NCBI GenBank assembly: GCA_910589395.1
Contig: CAJUTL010000023.1
Location: 1 to 50,325, forward strand
Direction of reading: 5' to 3'
DNA: 50,325 nt
Source of the DNA: an uncultured Oscillospiraceae bacterium
GTDB taxonomy: Bacteria; Bacillota_A; Clostridia; Oscillospirales; Acutalibacteraceae
Shown: positions 6,894-14,449 of the stretch, in pieces
How the letters are laid out: every line of letters starts with the position of its first letter
Position numbering within the stretch: position 1 is the stretch's first letter
The notes under the pieces: generated by a model
What the model was told of the DNA's origin: nothing
The model's input: only the letters and a program-made list of their open reading frames with translations
The model's database searches: none
Program-made: the position numbers and the translations under genes

Positions 6894-7862
6894 ATGCCTC
6901 TGCGCAGGGTCGTGATCGCGAAAAATGATGAAGGGCAGCGGCTGGATAAGTTTTTGACCAAAGCTTATCCCAATCTGCCGCAAGCCGTTCTCTATAAATG
7001 TATCCGCACAAAGGACGTGAAGCGAAATGGAAAGCGCTGCCAAATTTCCGACAGGCTTCAGGCGGGAGATGTGCTTTCCCTTTACTGGCAGGAGGAATTT
7101 TTCCAGAAGGAGGAGCGGGAATACGATTTTTTGAAGGCTCCCCTTTCCCTTTCCGTGCTATACGAGGACGAAAACATTCTGCTGCTGGATAAAAAGCCGG
7201 GACTGATCGTTCACCCGGATCAGAATTATCATTTTGATTCCCTGATTGCACGGGTACAGCACTATCTCTATGAAAAAGGAGAATACCGCCCGGAAACGGA
7301 AAATGCTTTCGCGCCGGCGCTTGTGAACCGGATCGACCGCAACACCGGCGGCATTGTAATGGCCGCCAAAAACGCCGAGGCGTTGCGGATCATGAACCAA
7401 AAGGTGAAGGATCGGGAAATGCACAAGCTGTACCTCTGTGTCGTGTGCGGGCGGCTTTCGGAAAAAGAGGGGTTACTCACGGGGTTTCTGGAAAAAAACG
7501 AAGCCCAGAACCGGGTCTACATCTCCAAAAAGGCCACAGAGAACTCAAAAAACATTCGCACCAGATACCGGGTGCTGGAGGAACGCCGGGATTTTTCCCT
7601 GCTGGAGGTAGAGCTGCTGACCGGCCGCACCCATCAGATCAGGGCACATTTCGCGTCTATCGGCCACCCTTTAGCCGGGGACGGAAAATACGGCAGAAAC
7701 TCCCTCAATAAGCAGACAGGGTTTCCCTACCAGGCCCTATACTCCTATAAGCTCCGGTTTGATTTTTCCACAGACGCCGGTATTTTAAAGAACTTGAGCG
7801 GCCGGGAATTCACCGCCGAAAACATCTGGTTTCTGCCGGAATTCCAGCGATTTCCCAAATGA
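6894..7862 (+). CDS. RluA-family 23S rRNA/tRNA pseudouridine synthase
   Basis: A 322-residue protein with an N-terminal S4 RNA-binding domain (about 10-70: EGQRLDKFLTKAYPNLPQAVLYKCIRTKDVKRNGKR) and the RluA/RsuA catalytic domain (about 85-300). The catalytic aspartate lies in VNRIDRNTGG (about D148), and LLTGRTHQIRAHFASIGHPLAGDGKYG is the family's RNA-binding/active-site loop. The enzyme isomerises uridine to pseudouridine in RNA; whether it is RluC-, RluD- or another type cannot be told. AGGGGGAAGCGT precedes ATG 6894. A strong terminator follows at 7872. Confidence 0.93.
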   Translation: MPLRRVVIAKNDEGQRLDKFLTKAYPNLPQAVLYKCIRTKDVKRNGKRCQISDRLQAGDVLSLYWQEEFFQKEEREYDFLKAPLSLSVLYEDENILLLDKKPGLIVHPDQNYHFDSLIARVQHYLYEKGEYRPETENAFAPALVNRIDRNTGGIVMAAKNAEALRIMNQKVKDREMHKLYLCVVCGRLSEKEGLLTGFLEKNEAQNRVYISKKATENSKNIRTRYRVLEERRDFSLLEVELLTGRTHQIRAHFASIGHPLAGDGKYGRNSLNKQTGFPYQALYSYKLRFDFSTDAGILKNLSGREFTAENIWFLPEFQRFPK

Positions 7863-7871
7863 TCCAAATGC

Positions 7872-7911
7872 AAAAGTCCCGGAGCGCGAACAAAACGCTC
7901 CGGGACTTTTT
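7872..7911 (+). terminator. Terminator after the pseudouridine synthase gene
   Basis: A perfect 11-base stem (GTCCCGGAGCG/CGCTCCGGGAC) with flanking A and T tracts, ending in five T on the plus strand. The A run on the other side gives a weaker minus-strand terminator for the converging gene at 7920. Confidence 0.85.
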
Positions 7912-7919
7912 GATCTGTA

Positions 7920-8123
7920 CTATTTTGTCCGCTTTTTCTCTGTGAGCAAAAGCTTTACTCCTTCATCGCCTTCCACGGCGTGGAGCACCTCCTGCCTGCG
8001 CAGCAGATGCAGCGTGACGGAGAGGATCAGATTACAACAGGTAACAATGGCGAGGGTGAGCTTTCCCGCCCTGCCGCTTTTCCGTTTTGCCGGGGCCTTC
8101 CGCCCCGCGCCGGTTTTCTTCAT
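7920..8123 (-). CDS. Small basic single-pass membrane protein, unknown
   Basis: A 67-residue product: a very basic N-terminus (MKKTGAGRKAPAKRKSGRAGK), one hydrophobic stretch (LTLAIVTCCNLILSVTLHLL, about 22-41) and a charged tail. The ATG at 8121-8123 is preceded by AAGGAGG at good spacing, which argues that it is translated. It lies 43 bases downstream of the epimerase-like gene on the same strand and converges on the 7872-7911 terminator. I do not recognise a family. The basic-then-hydrophobic arrangement suggests a cytoplasm-facing N-terminus. Confidence 0.55.
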   Translation of the reverse strand: MKKTGAGRKAPAKRKSGRAGKLTLAIVTCCNLILSVTLHLLRRQEVLHAVEGDEGVKLLLTEKKRTK

Positions 8124-8166
8124 ATCGCGCCTCCTTCCCGGCAGCTCTGTTTTTTGCGCTGTCCGG

Positions 8167-9036
8167 TCAATCTCTGTATACAGCCTCTATCAGGTGATCC
8201 AGCAGGGGATAGATCCACTCCCGCAGCGGGGAAAAAGAAAAGCCCAGTTTGCCCGCAAGCTCCGTATTGATGGTATACCCGGTTTCCCCGTTGTAGGGCG
8301 CGGGATCGCCGCTTTCCGCCAAAACAGGGTTTTTTCCTGTTTTCTCTGTAACATATTCCAAAATTTCCCGCAGAGAGATCGCTCCGGGGCTTGCTCCGTT
8401 GATGGCTCCCTGAAACTCCGTTTCTCCCAGAAAGGCCAGAAATTTTCCCGCTTCATCTGAGCGGACAAAGGCCATCGGCTCGCAAAGGTTATCGAGAAGC
8501 ATCGCCTTTCCCGTGATAGTATGCTCCACATAAAAGAGGAGCCGCCGGGTGTAATCATCTTCCCCCACCACAAAGGGAAACCGCACTGCCACGGTCGGCT
8601 GCCGGGAATATTCCTGGACCAGCGCCCGTTCCGCCTGGCGCTTTCCCTCATCGTAGGGAAAATCCGCCCTGTCTCCCCAAATCACCGGCTTCGCCAGAGG
8701 GTCAAACTCCGGCTCCCTGGTATCCCAATGCTTTTCGTATACCGCCGTGCTGGAAATGGAGAGATATTTCCGGCAGGAAAGCTGGGGAAGCAGCCGCCTG
8801 ACGTCATTGGAGCAATAGGCAAGGCTGTCGTAAACCAGATCAAAGGCTTTCCCGGACAATTCCTTCCTGAGGGAATCTTCGTTTGTTCGATCCAATTTCA
8901 CCCGGTCCACCGCCCCGCCGAAGCTGTCTTCCGTGAGGCCTCTGTTTGCCAGGGTCACCTGATGGCCCCTGGAAAGCAGCGCCTGAACCAGGTGCCTTCC
9001 CATCATGCGTGTGCCGCCGAGAACCAGAATTTTCAT
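8167..9036 (-). CDS. NAD-dependent epimerase/dehydratase family protein (atypical SDR)
   Basis: The 289-residue protein opens with a Rossmann nucleotide-binding motif (MKILVLGGTRMMGRHLVQALLSRGHQVTLANRG). It carries the extended-SDR layout, with SISSTAVYEK at about 93-101 and YDEGKRQAE near residue 128 in the place of the catalytic YxxxK. Family members of this length act on nucleotide sugars, RNA or flavonoid-like substrates; the substrate here is unknown. It follows pyrI on the same strand after 27 bases and may be co-transcribed with pyrBI, although no pyrimidine role can be inferred. Confidence 0.8.
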   Translation of the reverse strand: MKILVLGGTRMMGRHLVQALLSRGHQVTLANRGLTEDSFGGAVDRVKLDRTNEDSLRKELSGKAFDLVYDSLAYCSNDVRRLLPQLSCRKYLSISSTAVYEKHWDTREPEFDPLAKPVIWGDRADFPYDEGKRQAERALVQEYSRQPTVAVRFPFVVGEDDYTRRLLFYVEHTITGKAMLLDNLCEPMAFVRSDEAGKFLAFLGETEFQGAINGASPGAISLREILEYVTEKTGKNPVLAESGDPAPYNGETGYTINTELAGKLGFSFSPLREWIYPLLDHLIEAVYRD

Positions 9037-9063
9037 AAAGCCCTCTTTTTTGCTCCAGATAAA

Positions 9064-9483
9064 TCATTTTTTATATTCCTGCTCGCAATACTTGCAGCGA
9101 TAGCGGTGAGCCTTTTCATCGCAGAGCACAAAAACCTGATCTACCCGCTCAATGCTGGTGATGCACCGGGGATTTTTGCAGGAGACGATATTGACAAGCT
9201 TTTCCGGCAGGGCAGGCTTTTTCTTTTCCACAAGCCTGCCGTTTCGAATGGTGCAAACCGTGGCGTTATCGTCGATAAAGCCCAGCACGTCCAGGTCGAT
9301 ATTCATTACGCCCTCGATCTTGATAATATCCTTTTTCCCGAATTTTTCGCTTTTGGCGTTTTTAATGATGGCCACACAGGTATCCAGCTTCGCAAGCTCA
9401 AGAAGCTCATAGATCCTCATCCCCCGGCCCGCGGTGATATGGTCGATAACAATGCCGTTTTCCAGGCTGTCGATATTCAGCAC
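9064..9483 (-). CDS. pyrI: Aspartate carbamoyltransferase regulatory subunit
   Basis: The 139-residue product has the PyrI two-domain form: an N-terminal allosteric nucleotide-binding domain (about 1-95, including GRGMRIYELLEL and the conserved DIIKIEG) and a C-terminal zinc domain with C102-x4-C107 and C130-x2-C133. PyrI binds the catalytic PyrB trimers and confers feedback control by CTP/UTP and activation by ATP in E. coli. It begins with GTG (9481-9483), three bases after the pyrB stop, with AAGGAGG lying inside the end of pyrB. Confidence 0.95.
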   Translation of the reverse strand: MLNIDSLENGIVIDHITAGRGMRIYELLELAKLDTCVAIIKNAKSEKFGKKDIIKIEGVMNIDLDVLGFIDDNATVCTIRNGRLVEKKKPALPEKLVNIVSCKNPRCITSIERVDQVFVLCDEKAHRYRCKYCEQEYKK

Positions 9484-9486
9484 TTC

Positions 9487-10425
9487 TCATTCCTCCTTTT
9501 CCAAAACGCCGGGCGCAAGACCCATCAGAGATAAGATCAGCGCCATACGGACAAACACGCCGTTTCTGGCCTGCTGAAAATACATGGCCCGGGGGTCCTC
9601 GTCCACCTCCTGGGCGATCTCGTTGACCCTGGGCAGTGGGTGAAGCACTCGAAGCTCTTTCTTTCCCAGGCTGAGCTTTTCCGGGGTGAGGATATAGGAA
9701 TCCTTCAGACGGACGTAGTCCTCCTCGTTGAAAAAGCGTTCCCGCTGTACCCTGGTCATATAGAGAATGTCAAGCTCCCGCATGACCTCCTCCATGTCCC
9801 GCACCTCACGGTAGGAATGGCCGGAGGGCTCAATGACCTCCTTCAAAATATAGCCCGGCATTCTGAGCTCCTCCGGGGAGATCAAAACAAAGCGCACATC
9901 TTCATACCGCACCAGGGATTTCACCAGGGAATGAACGGTGCGGCCGAACTTCAAGTCTCCGCACAGCCCGATGGTCGCGCCGCTGATATTCCCCCTGCTT
10001 CGGTGAATGGTGAGCAGGTCAGTGAGAGTCTGGGTGGGGTGCTGGTGGCCGCCGTCCCCGGCGTTTATGACCGGGATCCCGGAATATCGGGAGGCCACAT
10101 AAGGCGCGCCCTCCTTAAAATGGCGCATGGCGGCAATATCCGCATAGCCGGAGATCATGCGAATGGTATCGGCAACGCTTTCCCCTTTGGCGGCGGAGCT
10201 GTTTTCCGCCGAGGCAAAGCCCAGCACCTTTCCGCCCAGGCGCATCATGGCGGATTCAAAGCTCAGCCGGGTACGGGTGCTTGGCTCGTAAAACAGCGTG
10301 GCAAGAATTCTGCCGTCGCACTTGTGGGCATACTCCTCCGGGCGAGCGATGATGCTTTCCGCCAAGGTCAGCAGCCGGTCCGTTTCCTCCCTGGTAAGAT
10401 CCAGAGGATCGATCAAATGACGCAT
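9487..10425 (-). CDS. pyrB: Aspartate carbamoyltransferase catalytic subunit
   Basis: A 312-residue protein matching PyrB along its length: carbamoyl-phosphate-binding FYEPSTRTRLSFESAM (STRTR at about 49-53), AKGESVADT, and the aspartate-binding HPLPRVNEI near the C-terminus, with NAGDGGHQHPTQTL mid-protein. It catalyses carbamoyl phosphate + L-aspartate to N-carbamoyl-L-aspartate in pyrimidine synthesis. It is the first gene of pyrB-pyrI; the yebC terminator lies just upstream. I see no PyrR-type attenuator in the short 5' region. Confidence 0.97.
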   Translation of the reverse strand: MRHLIDPLDLTREETDRLLTLAESIIARPEEYAHKCDGRILATLFYEPSTRTRLSFESAMMRLGGKVLGFASAENSSAAKGESVADTIRMISGYADIAAMRHFKEGAPYVASRYSGIPVINAGDGGHQHPTQTLTDLLTIHRSRGNISGATIGLCGDLKFGRTVHSLVKSLVRYEDVRFVLISPEELRMPGYILKEVIEPSGHSYREVRDMEEVMRELDILYMTRVQRERFFNEEDYVRLKDSYILTPEKLSLGKKELRVLHPLPRVNEIAQEVDEDPRAMYFQQARNGVFVRMALILSLMGLAPGVLEKEE

Positions 10426-10498
10426 TGCTTTTCCCTTCCTTTCCCGCCAGGCGTTTCGAGCGGCGCACGTTTCTTCCGCTTTTTACGCTCTGGCTATA

Positions 10499-10530
10499 GA
10501 AAAGCCCCTCCGGACACGCCGGAGAGGCTC
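10499..10530 (-). terminator. Terminator after yebC
   Basis: On the minus strand, GCCTCTCCGGC and its near-complement GTCCGGAGGGGC form a G/C-rich hairpin followed by TTTTCT, a few bases after the yebC stop codon. Confidence 0.75.
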
Positions 10531-10537
10531 TGCTGTT

Positions 10538-11284
10538 TTATTCCTCGTCCTCGTCTTCGGGGGCGTCCCAGTTGTGCCAAACGTTCTGCACATCGTCGCT
10601 GTCCTCCAGAAGATCCAGCAGCTTCTGCATTTTTTCCGCGATCTCCGAATCGGCGATGGCGGTGTAGGTATCGGGAACCATTTCCACCTCGGCAGAAACG
10701 AACTCGTACCCCTTCTTTTCCAGATCCTCCCGAACGCCGCTGAAATCGGCGGGTTCTGTGGAAATTTCAAACACGTCCCCGTCCGCCGCGAAATCGGAAG
10801 CGCCTGCCTCCAGCGCATCGGTCATAACGGTATCCTCCGAAAGACCTTCTCGCTCGATGACGATCACGCCTTTCTTGTTGAACATGAAGGAAACGCAGCC
10901 GGTGGTGCCCAGGTTCCCGCCGAATTTATCGAAAGCGTGGCGCACATCGGCCGCCGTGCGGTTCCGGTTATCGGTAAGGGCCTCTACGATCACGGCCACG
11001 CCGGAGGGGCCGTACCCTTCATAGGTAACGTCCTCGTAATTATCCCCCGAACCGTCGCCCGCAGCCTTTTTGATAATGCGCTCAATGTTGTCGTTGGGAA
11101 CGTTGGCGGCCTTTGCCTTGGCGATGCAGTCCCGCAAACGGGAATTTGCCGCCGGGTCAGCGCTGCCGCCTTCTTTTACCGCCACGGCCAGCTCACGGCC
11201 GATCTTTGTAAAGATCTTTGCTTTCGCGCCGTCCGCCTTTTCTTTTTTTCTTTTGATGTTGTTCCATTTGGAATGTCCTGACAT
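10538..11284 (-). CDS. yebC: YebC/PmpR family regulator or translation factor
   Basis: The 248-residue product starts MSGHSKWNNIKRKKEKADGAKAKIFTKIGRELAVAVKEGG, the hallmark of the YebC/PmpR (DUF28, TACO1-like) family, and is full length. Members have been described as DNA-binding regulators and, more recently, as ribosome-associated factors that relieve stalling. It has its own promoter (11390-11418) and terminator, so it is a single-gene transcript. Confidence 0.95.
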   Translation of the reverse strand: MSGHSKWNNIKRKKEKADGAKAKIFTKIGRELAVAVKEGGSADPAANSRLRDCIAKAKAANVPNDNIERIIKKAAGDGSGDNYEDVTYEGYGPSGVAVIVEALTDNRNRTAADVRHAFDKFGGNLGTTGCVSFMFNKKGVIVIEREGLSEDTVMTDALEAGASDFAADGDVFEISTEPADFSGVREDLEKKGYEFVSAEVEMVPDTYTAIADSEIAEKMQKLLDLLEDSDDVQNVWHNWDAPEDEDEE

Positions 11285-11389
11285 ACTTAAAACCGCCTTA
11301 TACTAGATACTAGACACTGGACGCTAGACAAGGGCAATGGAGCTCGTTTTCTGCCTTTTTCTATCATCTCTGTCTTTGATTTTCAGCTT

Positions 11390-11418
11390 ATCATAGCATA
11401 ATTCGGGTGGGATTTCAA
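11390..11418 (-). promoter_or_regulatory. Sigma-A promoter of yebC
   Basis: On the minus strand, TTGAAA (11418-11413), 17-base spacer, TATGAT (11395-11390). It lies between mntP and yebC. Confidence 0.7.
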
Positions 11419-11446
11419 GAGCGGGCTTCTGCTTTTTTCTTCTTTT

Positions 11447-12031
11447 TCAGAAAGGAAGCAGGCCCAGGTGCTCCAGCAGGATCTTCAGGCCCAGCAGGAT
11501 CAGGATCACGCCGCCGGCCAGCTCCGCCCTGCTTCTGTACCTTGCGCCGAACAGGCTTCCAACCTTGACGCCCGCGCCGGAAAGCAGAAAGGTGATGGCG
11601 CCAATAAAGAAGGCTGCTGTGCAAATATGTACCTGAAGGAAGGCAAAGCTCACGCCCACCGCCAGAGCGTCAATACTGGTGGCTATGGCCAGGGGCAGCA
11701 TTTTTCGGAAGGATAAGGAAGCATCCGCCTCCTCTTCCTCCCTGGAAAACGCTTCCCGAACCATATTGCCGCCGATCACCGCAAGCAGCGCGAAGGCGAC
11801 CCAGTGATCGATGGCGGTGATCGCGTCCTTGAACTGGACCCCCACCGCGTAGCCCACCACCGGCATCAGCGCCTGAAAGCCTCCGAACCACAAGCCCACC
11901 AGAGCCATCTGCAAGGGCCGCGCTCTCTTGAGCGCCAGCCCCTTGCAAATAGCCACGGCGAAAGCGTCCATCGAGAGCCCCACCGCCAAAATAAAAAGCT
12001 CCGCAATCCCCATTCCTTCCCAACCTTCCAT
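11447..12031 (-). CDS. mntP: Manganese efflux pump MntP
   Basis: A 194-residue, six-helix membrane protein with the MntP (YebN, DUF204) signatures: LAVGLSMDAFAVAICKGL in helix 1 and LAIATSIDALAVGVSFAFL in helix 4, both containing the acidic residues needed for Mn2+ transport. It exports excess Mn2+. ATG 12031 or the in-frame ATG six codons later (MGIAELF) may be the start. The Mn-sensing yybP-ykoY riboswitch often found before mntP was not recognised; the upstream space is taken by a duplicated glgP fragment and TTAGTTG tracts. Confidence 0.92.
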   Translation of the reverse strand: MEGWEGMGIAELFILAVGLSMDAFAVAICKGLALKRARPLQMALVGLWFGGFQALMPVVGYAVGVQFKDAITAIDHWVAFALLAVIGGNMVREAFSREEEEADASLSFRKMLPLAIATSIDALAVGVSFAFLQVHICTAAFFIGAITFLLSGAGVKVGSLFGARYRSRAELAGGVILILLGLKILLEHLGLLPF

Positions 12032-12032
12032 T

Positions 12033-12162
12033 CAAAATACCTAACTAACAACTAACCGCTAAACACACTAAATGTCTCTGTTGTACTTCGCCATCGCCCG
12101 GTCAGAGGGAAAGAACCCGGCCCCGGCAATCATGCTCTAATCTAACAACTAAAAGCTAACAA
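12033..12162. repeat. Tandem repeat of the glgP 3' end plus TTAGTTG tract
   Basis: Bases 12059-12136 repeat the last 78 bases of glgP (12163-12240) with 10 differences, and each copy is followed by a tract of TTAGTTGTTAG-type sequence (12033-12058 and 12137-12162). The repeat period is 104 bases. See the pseudogene entry for the coding remnant. Confidence 0.8.
12059..12136 (-). pseudogene. Duplicated C-terminal fragment of glgP
   Basis: Read on the minus strand the copy encodes MIAGAGFFPSDRAMAKYNRDI then TAG, against NIARAGFFSSDRAVAEYNRDIWRI in the intact gene. The tryptophan codon TGG has become TAG, and the old stop codon is still aligned three codons later. Most changes are transitions. 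No RBS precedes its ATG and it lies downstream of the complete gene, so it is a remnant of a partial tandem duplication rather than a gene. Confidence 0.8.
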
Positions 12163-14433
12163 CTAAATACGCCAAATGTCTCTGTTGTACTCCGCCACCG
12201 CCCGGTCAGAGGAGAAGAACCCGGCCCTGGCAATATTGCTGAGCATCTTTTTCGCCCAGGCCGTTCTGTCCTCATAGGCCTCTAAAAGCTGTTCCTTCAC
12301 TCGGATATAATCCTTCACGTCCAAAAGGGCCATGAACCAGTCCTTCCGGGTCATATCCCGGTACAGCCTGCCCAGGTTTTCCGGGTCGCCCAGACGCATC
12401 AGCTGAGGGCTGATAAGGAAATCCAAAAGCTTCGTGATCTCCGGGTCTTCAGGATAAAACGCCGCCGGCGTGTAGCGGTCCGGCCCCTCCTCGTACAGGT
12501 GAATGACCTCGTCGCTGGAGCGCCCGAAAATGGCGATGTTTTCTTTTCCTACCAGCTCGCAGATCTCCACGTTGGCCCCGTCCATGGTGCCCAGCGTCAC
12601 AGCGCCGTTCAGCATAAATTTCATATTGCCCGTGCCGCTTGCTTCCTTGGAGGCAAGGGAGATCTGCTCGGAAATATCACAGGCGGGGATCAGGTGCTCG
12701 GCCCAGGTGATATTGTAGTTTTCCACCATGACCACCTTCAGCCAGGAGCTGACCTCCGGGTCTTTTTCTATGAGCTTTTGCAGGCACAGGATCAGGTGAA
12801 TGATATCCTTCGCGATGATATAGGCGGGGGCGGCCTTCGCGCCAAACAGCAGGGTAACGGGCCGCCGGGGCCTGTTTCCGGCCTTGATCTGCTGATATTT
12901 CCAGATAAGGTACAGGGCGTTCATCTGCTGCCGCTTATATTCGTGCAGGCGCTTGATCTGAATGTCGAAGATGGACTCGCTGTCTATTTCTATGCCGCTC
13001 TTTTCCAGCAAATACGTTTTCAGCTGTTCTTTTTTCCGCTGCTTTACGGCAAGCAGGCGGGAAAGCACCCCTTCGTCTTCCCGGTAGGCCAACAGCTTTT
13101 GAAGCTCCTCCGCGTCCTCTTTCCAACCGCTGCCAATCAATTCCGTGATCAGGCCGGAAAGCTCCGGGTCACAGTGCATCAGCCATCGGCGGAAGGTAAC
13201 GCCGTTTGTTTTATTGTTGAATTTCTCCGGGTAAATGGCGGCAAAGTCCTTCAGCTCCGCATTTTTCAGGATCTCCGTGTGCAGGGCGGCAACGCCGTTG
13301 ACGGAAAAGCCGTAATGGATATCCATGCGCGCCATGTGTACCAGGTCGTTTTCATCGATGATAGCCAGGGCGGGGGCCTGATACTTTTCCTTCACCCGGC
13401 GATCCAGCTCCCGAATAATGGGAACCAGTTGGGGAACCGCTTCCTCTAAATAATCCAGCGGCCATTTTTCCAGAGCCTCCGCCAAAATGGTATGGTTGGT
13501 GTAGGCGCAGGTCTGGCTTACAATAGAAATGGCCTCGTCCATGGAAATGCCGTCCTTTTGCAGCAGGCGAATAAGCTCCGGGATCACCATGGAGGGGTGG
13601 GTGTCGTTGATCTGGATCACCGCATGTTTGTGCAGATCCCGCAGGGCATAGCCCTTCTCCGCAAGCTCCTTCAGGATCAGCTGCGCGCCGCAGCTGACCA
13701 TGAAATACTGCTGATACACCCGCAAAAGCCTTCCCGCCCGGTCGCTGTCGTCCGGGTAAAGAAACAGGGTAAGATTGCGGGCGATATCCTTCTTATCGAA
13801 ATCGATCCCCTGCCGTACCAGACCCTCGTCCACCGTTTCCAGATCAAATAAACGCAGGCGGTTCACACCGTTTTCATAGCCGGAAACATCTAAATCGTAT
13901 AAGACGGCCCGCAGCTCTCCGCTGGGAAAGGGCACGGTAAAGCGCACGTCTGTGGGCAGAAGCCAGCTCTGCTTTGTCAGCCACTGATCCGGCGCTTCCT
14001 GCTGCTTATAATCCCGAAAGCTTTGCCGGAACAGACCAAAATGATAGAGCAGCCCCACCCCATCGGCAGAAAGGCCCAGGGTGGCAACGGAATCCAAAAA
14101 GCAAGCGGCAAGGCGGCCCAGACCGCCGTTTCCCAAAGAGGGCTCCGGCTCCAGCTCCTCGATCTGTGCCAGGGATTTTCCCGCTTCCCGGAGAACCTCC
14201 TTTACCTCTTCATAGAGCCCCAAATTGATCAAATTATTGGAAAGCAGCTTGCCGATGAGAAATTCGGCGGAAATATAGTAAAGCTTTCTATCCCCCTGAA
14301 TGCGGGACGCTTTTTTCAGCCGCTCCTTGGTAAATGCCAGCAGACCGTGATAGATCGCGGCGTCTTCTGCGGCGGAAAGGCTTTCCGCCCCCTGCTCCTT
14401 CACCTTTTGCTCCAGTTCTTCTCTGACTGACAT
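12163..14433 (-). CDS. glgP: Glycogen/maltodextrin phosphorylase
   Basis: The 756-residue product (start ATG 14431-14433, preceded by CAGGAGGTGC; an upstream in-frame start has no such site) is a GT35 phosphorylase. It has EPEPSLGNGGLGRLAACFLDSVATL near residue 110, KRLHEYKRQQMNAL, and the PLP-lysine motif EASGTGNMKFMLNGAVTLGTMDGANVEI in the C-terminal third. It releases glucose 1-phosphate from alpha-1,4-glucans. It lies 16 bases after malQ on the same strand, so the two form a glycogen/maltodextrin breakdown operon: MalQ rearranges short chains that the phosphorylase cannot use. Its last 78 bases are duplicated downstream. Confidence 0.96.
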   Translation of the reverse strand: MSVREELEQKVKEQGAESLSAAEDAAIYHGLLAFTKERLKKASRIQGDRKLYYISAEFLIGKLLSNNLINLGLYEEVKEVLREAGKSLAQIEELEPEPSLGNGGLGRLAACFLDSVATLGLSADGVGLLYHFGLFRQSFRDYKQQEAPDQWLTKQSWLLPTDVRFTVPFPSGELRAVLYDLDVSGYENGVNRLRLFDLETVDEGLVRQGIDFDKKDIARNLTLFLYPDDSDRAGRLLRVYQQYFMVSCGAQLILKELAEKGYALRDLHKHAVIQINDTHPSMVIPELIRLLQKDGISMDEAISIVSQTCAYTNHTILAEALEKWPLDYLEEAVPQLVPIIRELDRRVKEKYQAPALAIIDENDLVHMARMDIHYGFSVNGVAALHTEILKNAELKDFAAIYPEKFNNKTNGVTFRRWLMHCDPELSGLITELIGSGWKEDAEELQKLLAYREDEGVLSRLLAVKQRKKEQLKTYLLEKSGIEIDSESIFDIQIKRLHEYKRQQMNALYLIWKYQQIKAGNRPRRPVTLLFGAKAAPAYIIAKDIIHLILCLQKLIEKDPEVSSWLKVVMVENYNITWAEHLIPACDISEQISLASKEASGTGNMKFMLNGAVTLGTMDGANVEICELVGKENIAIFGRSSDEVIHLYEEGPDRYTPAAFYPEDPEITKLLDFLISPQLMRLGDPENLGRLYRDMTRKDWFMALLDVKDYIRVKEQLLEAYEDRTAWAKKMLSNIARAGFFSSDRAVAEYNRDIWRI

Positions 14434-14449
14434 AAAAGCACCTCCTGTG

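Noticed and set aside
9640..10743. 367-codon plus-strand ORF
   Set aside because: Lies opposite pyrB and the end of yebC; low-complexity translation without family features.
12032..12162. Mn-responsive yybP-ykoY riboswitch before mntP
   Set aside because: The region is fully explained by the glgP fragment and TTAGTTG tracts; no riboswitch core was recognised.
12499..13449. 316-codon plus-strand ORF
   Set aside because: Fully antisense to glgP, whose PLP-lysine and substrate motifs are intact.
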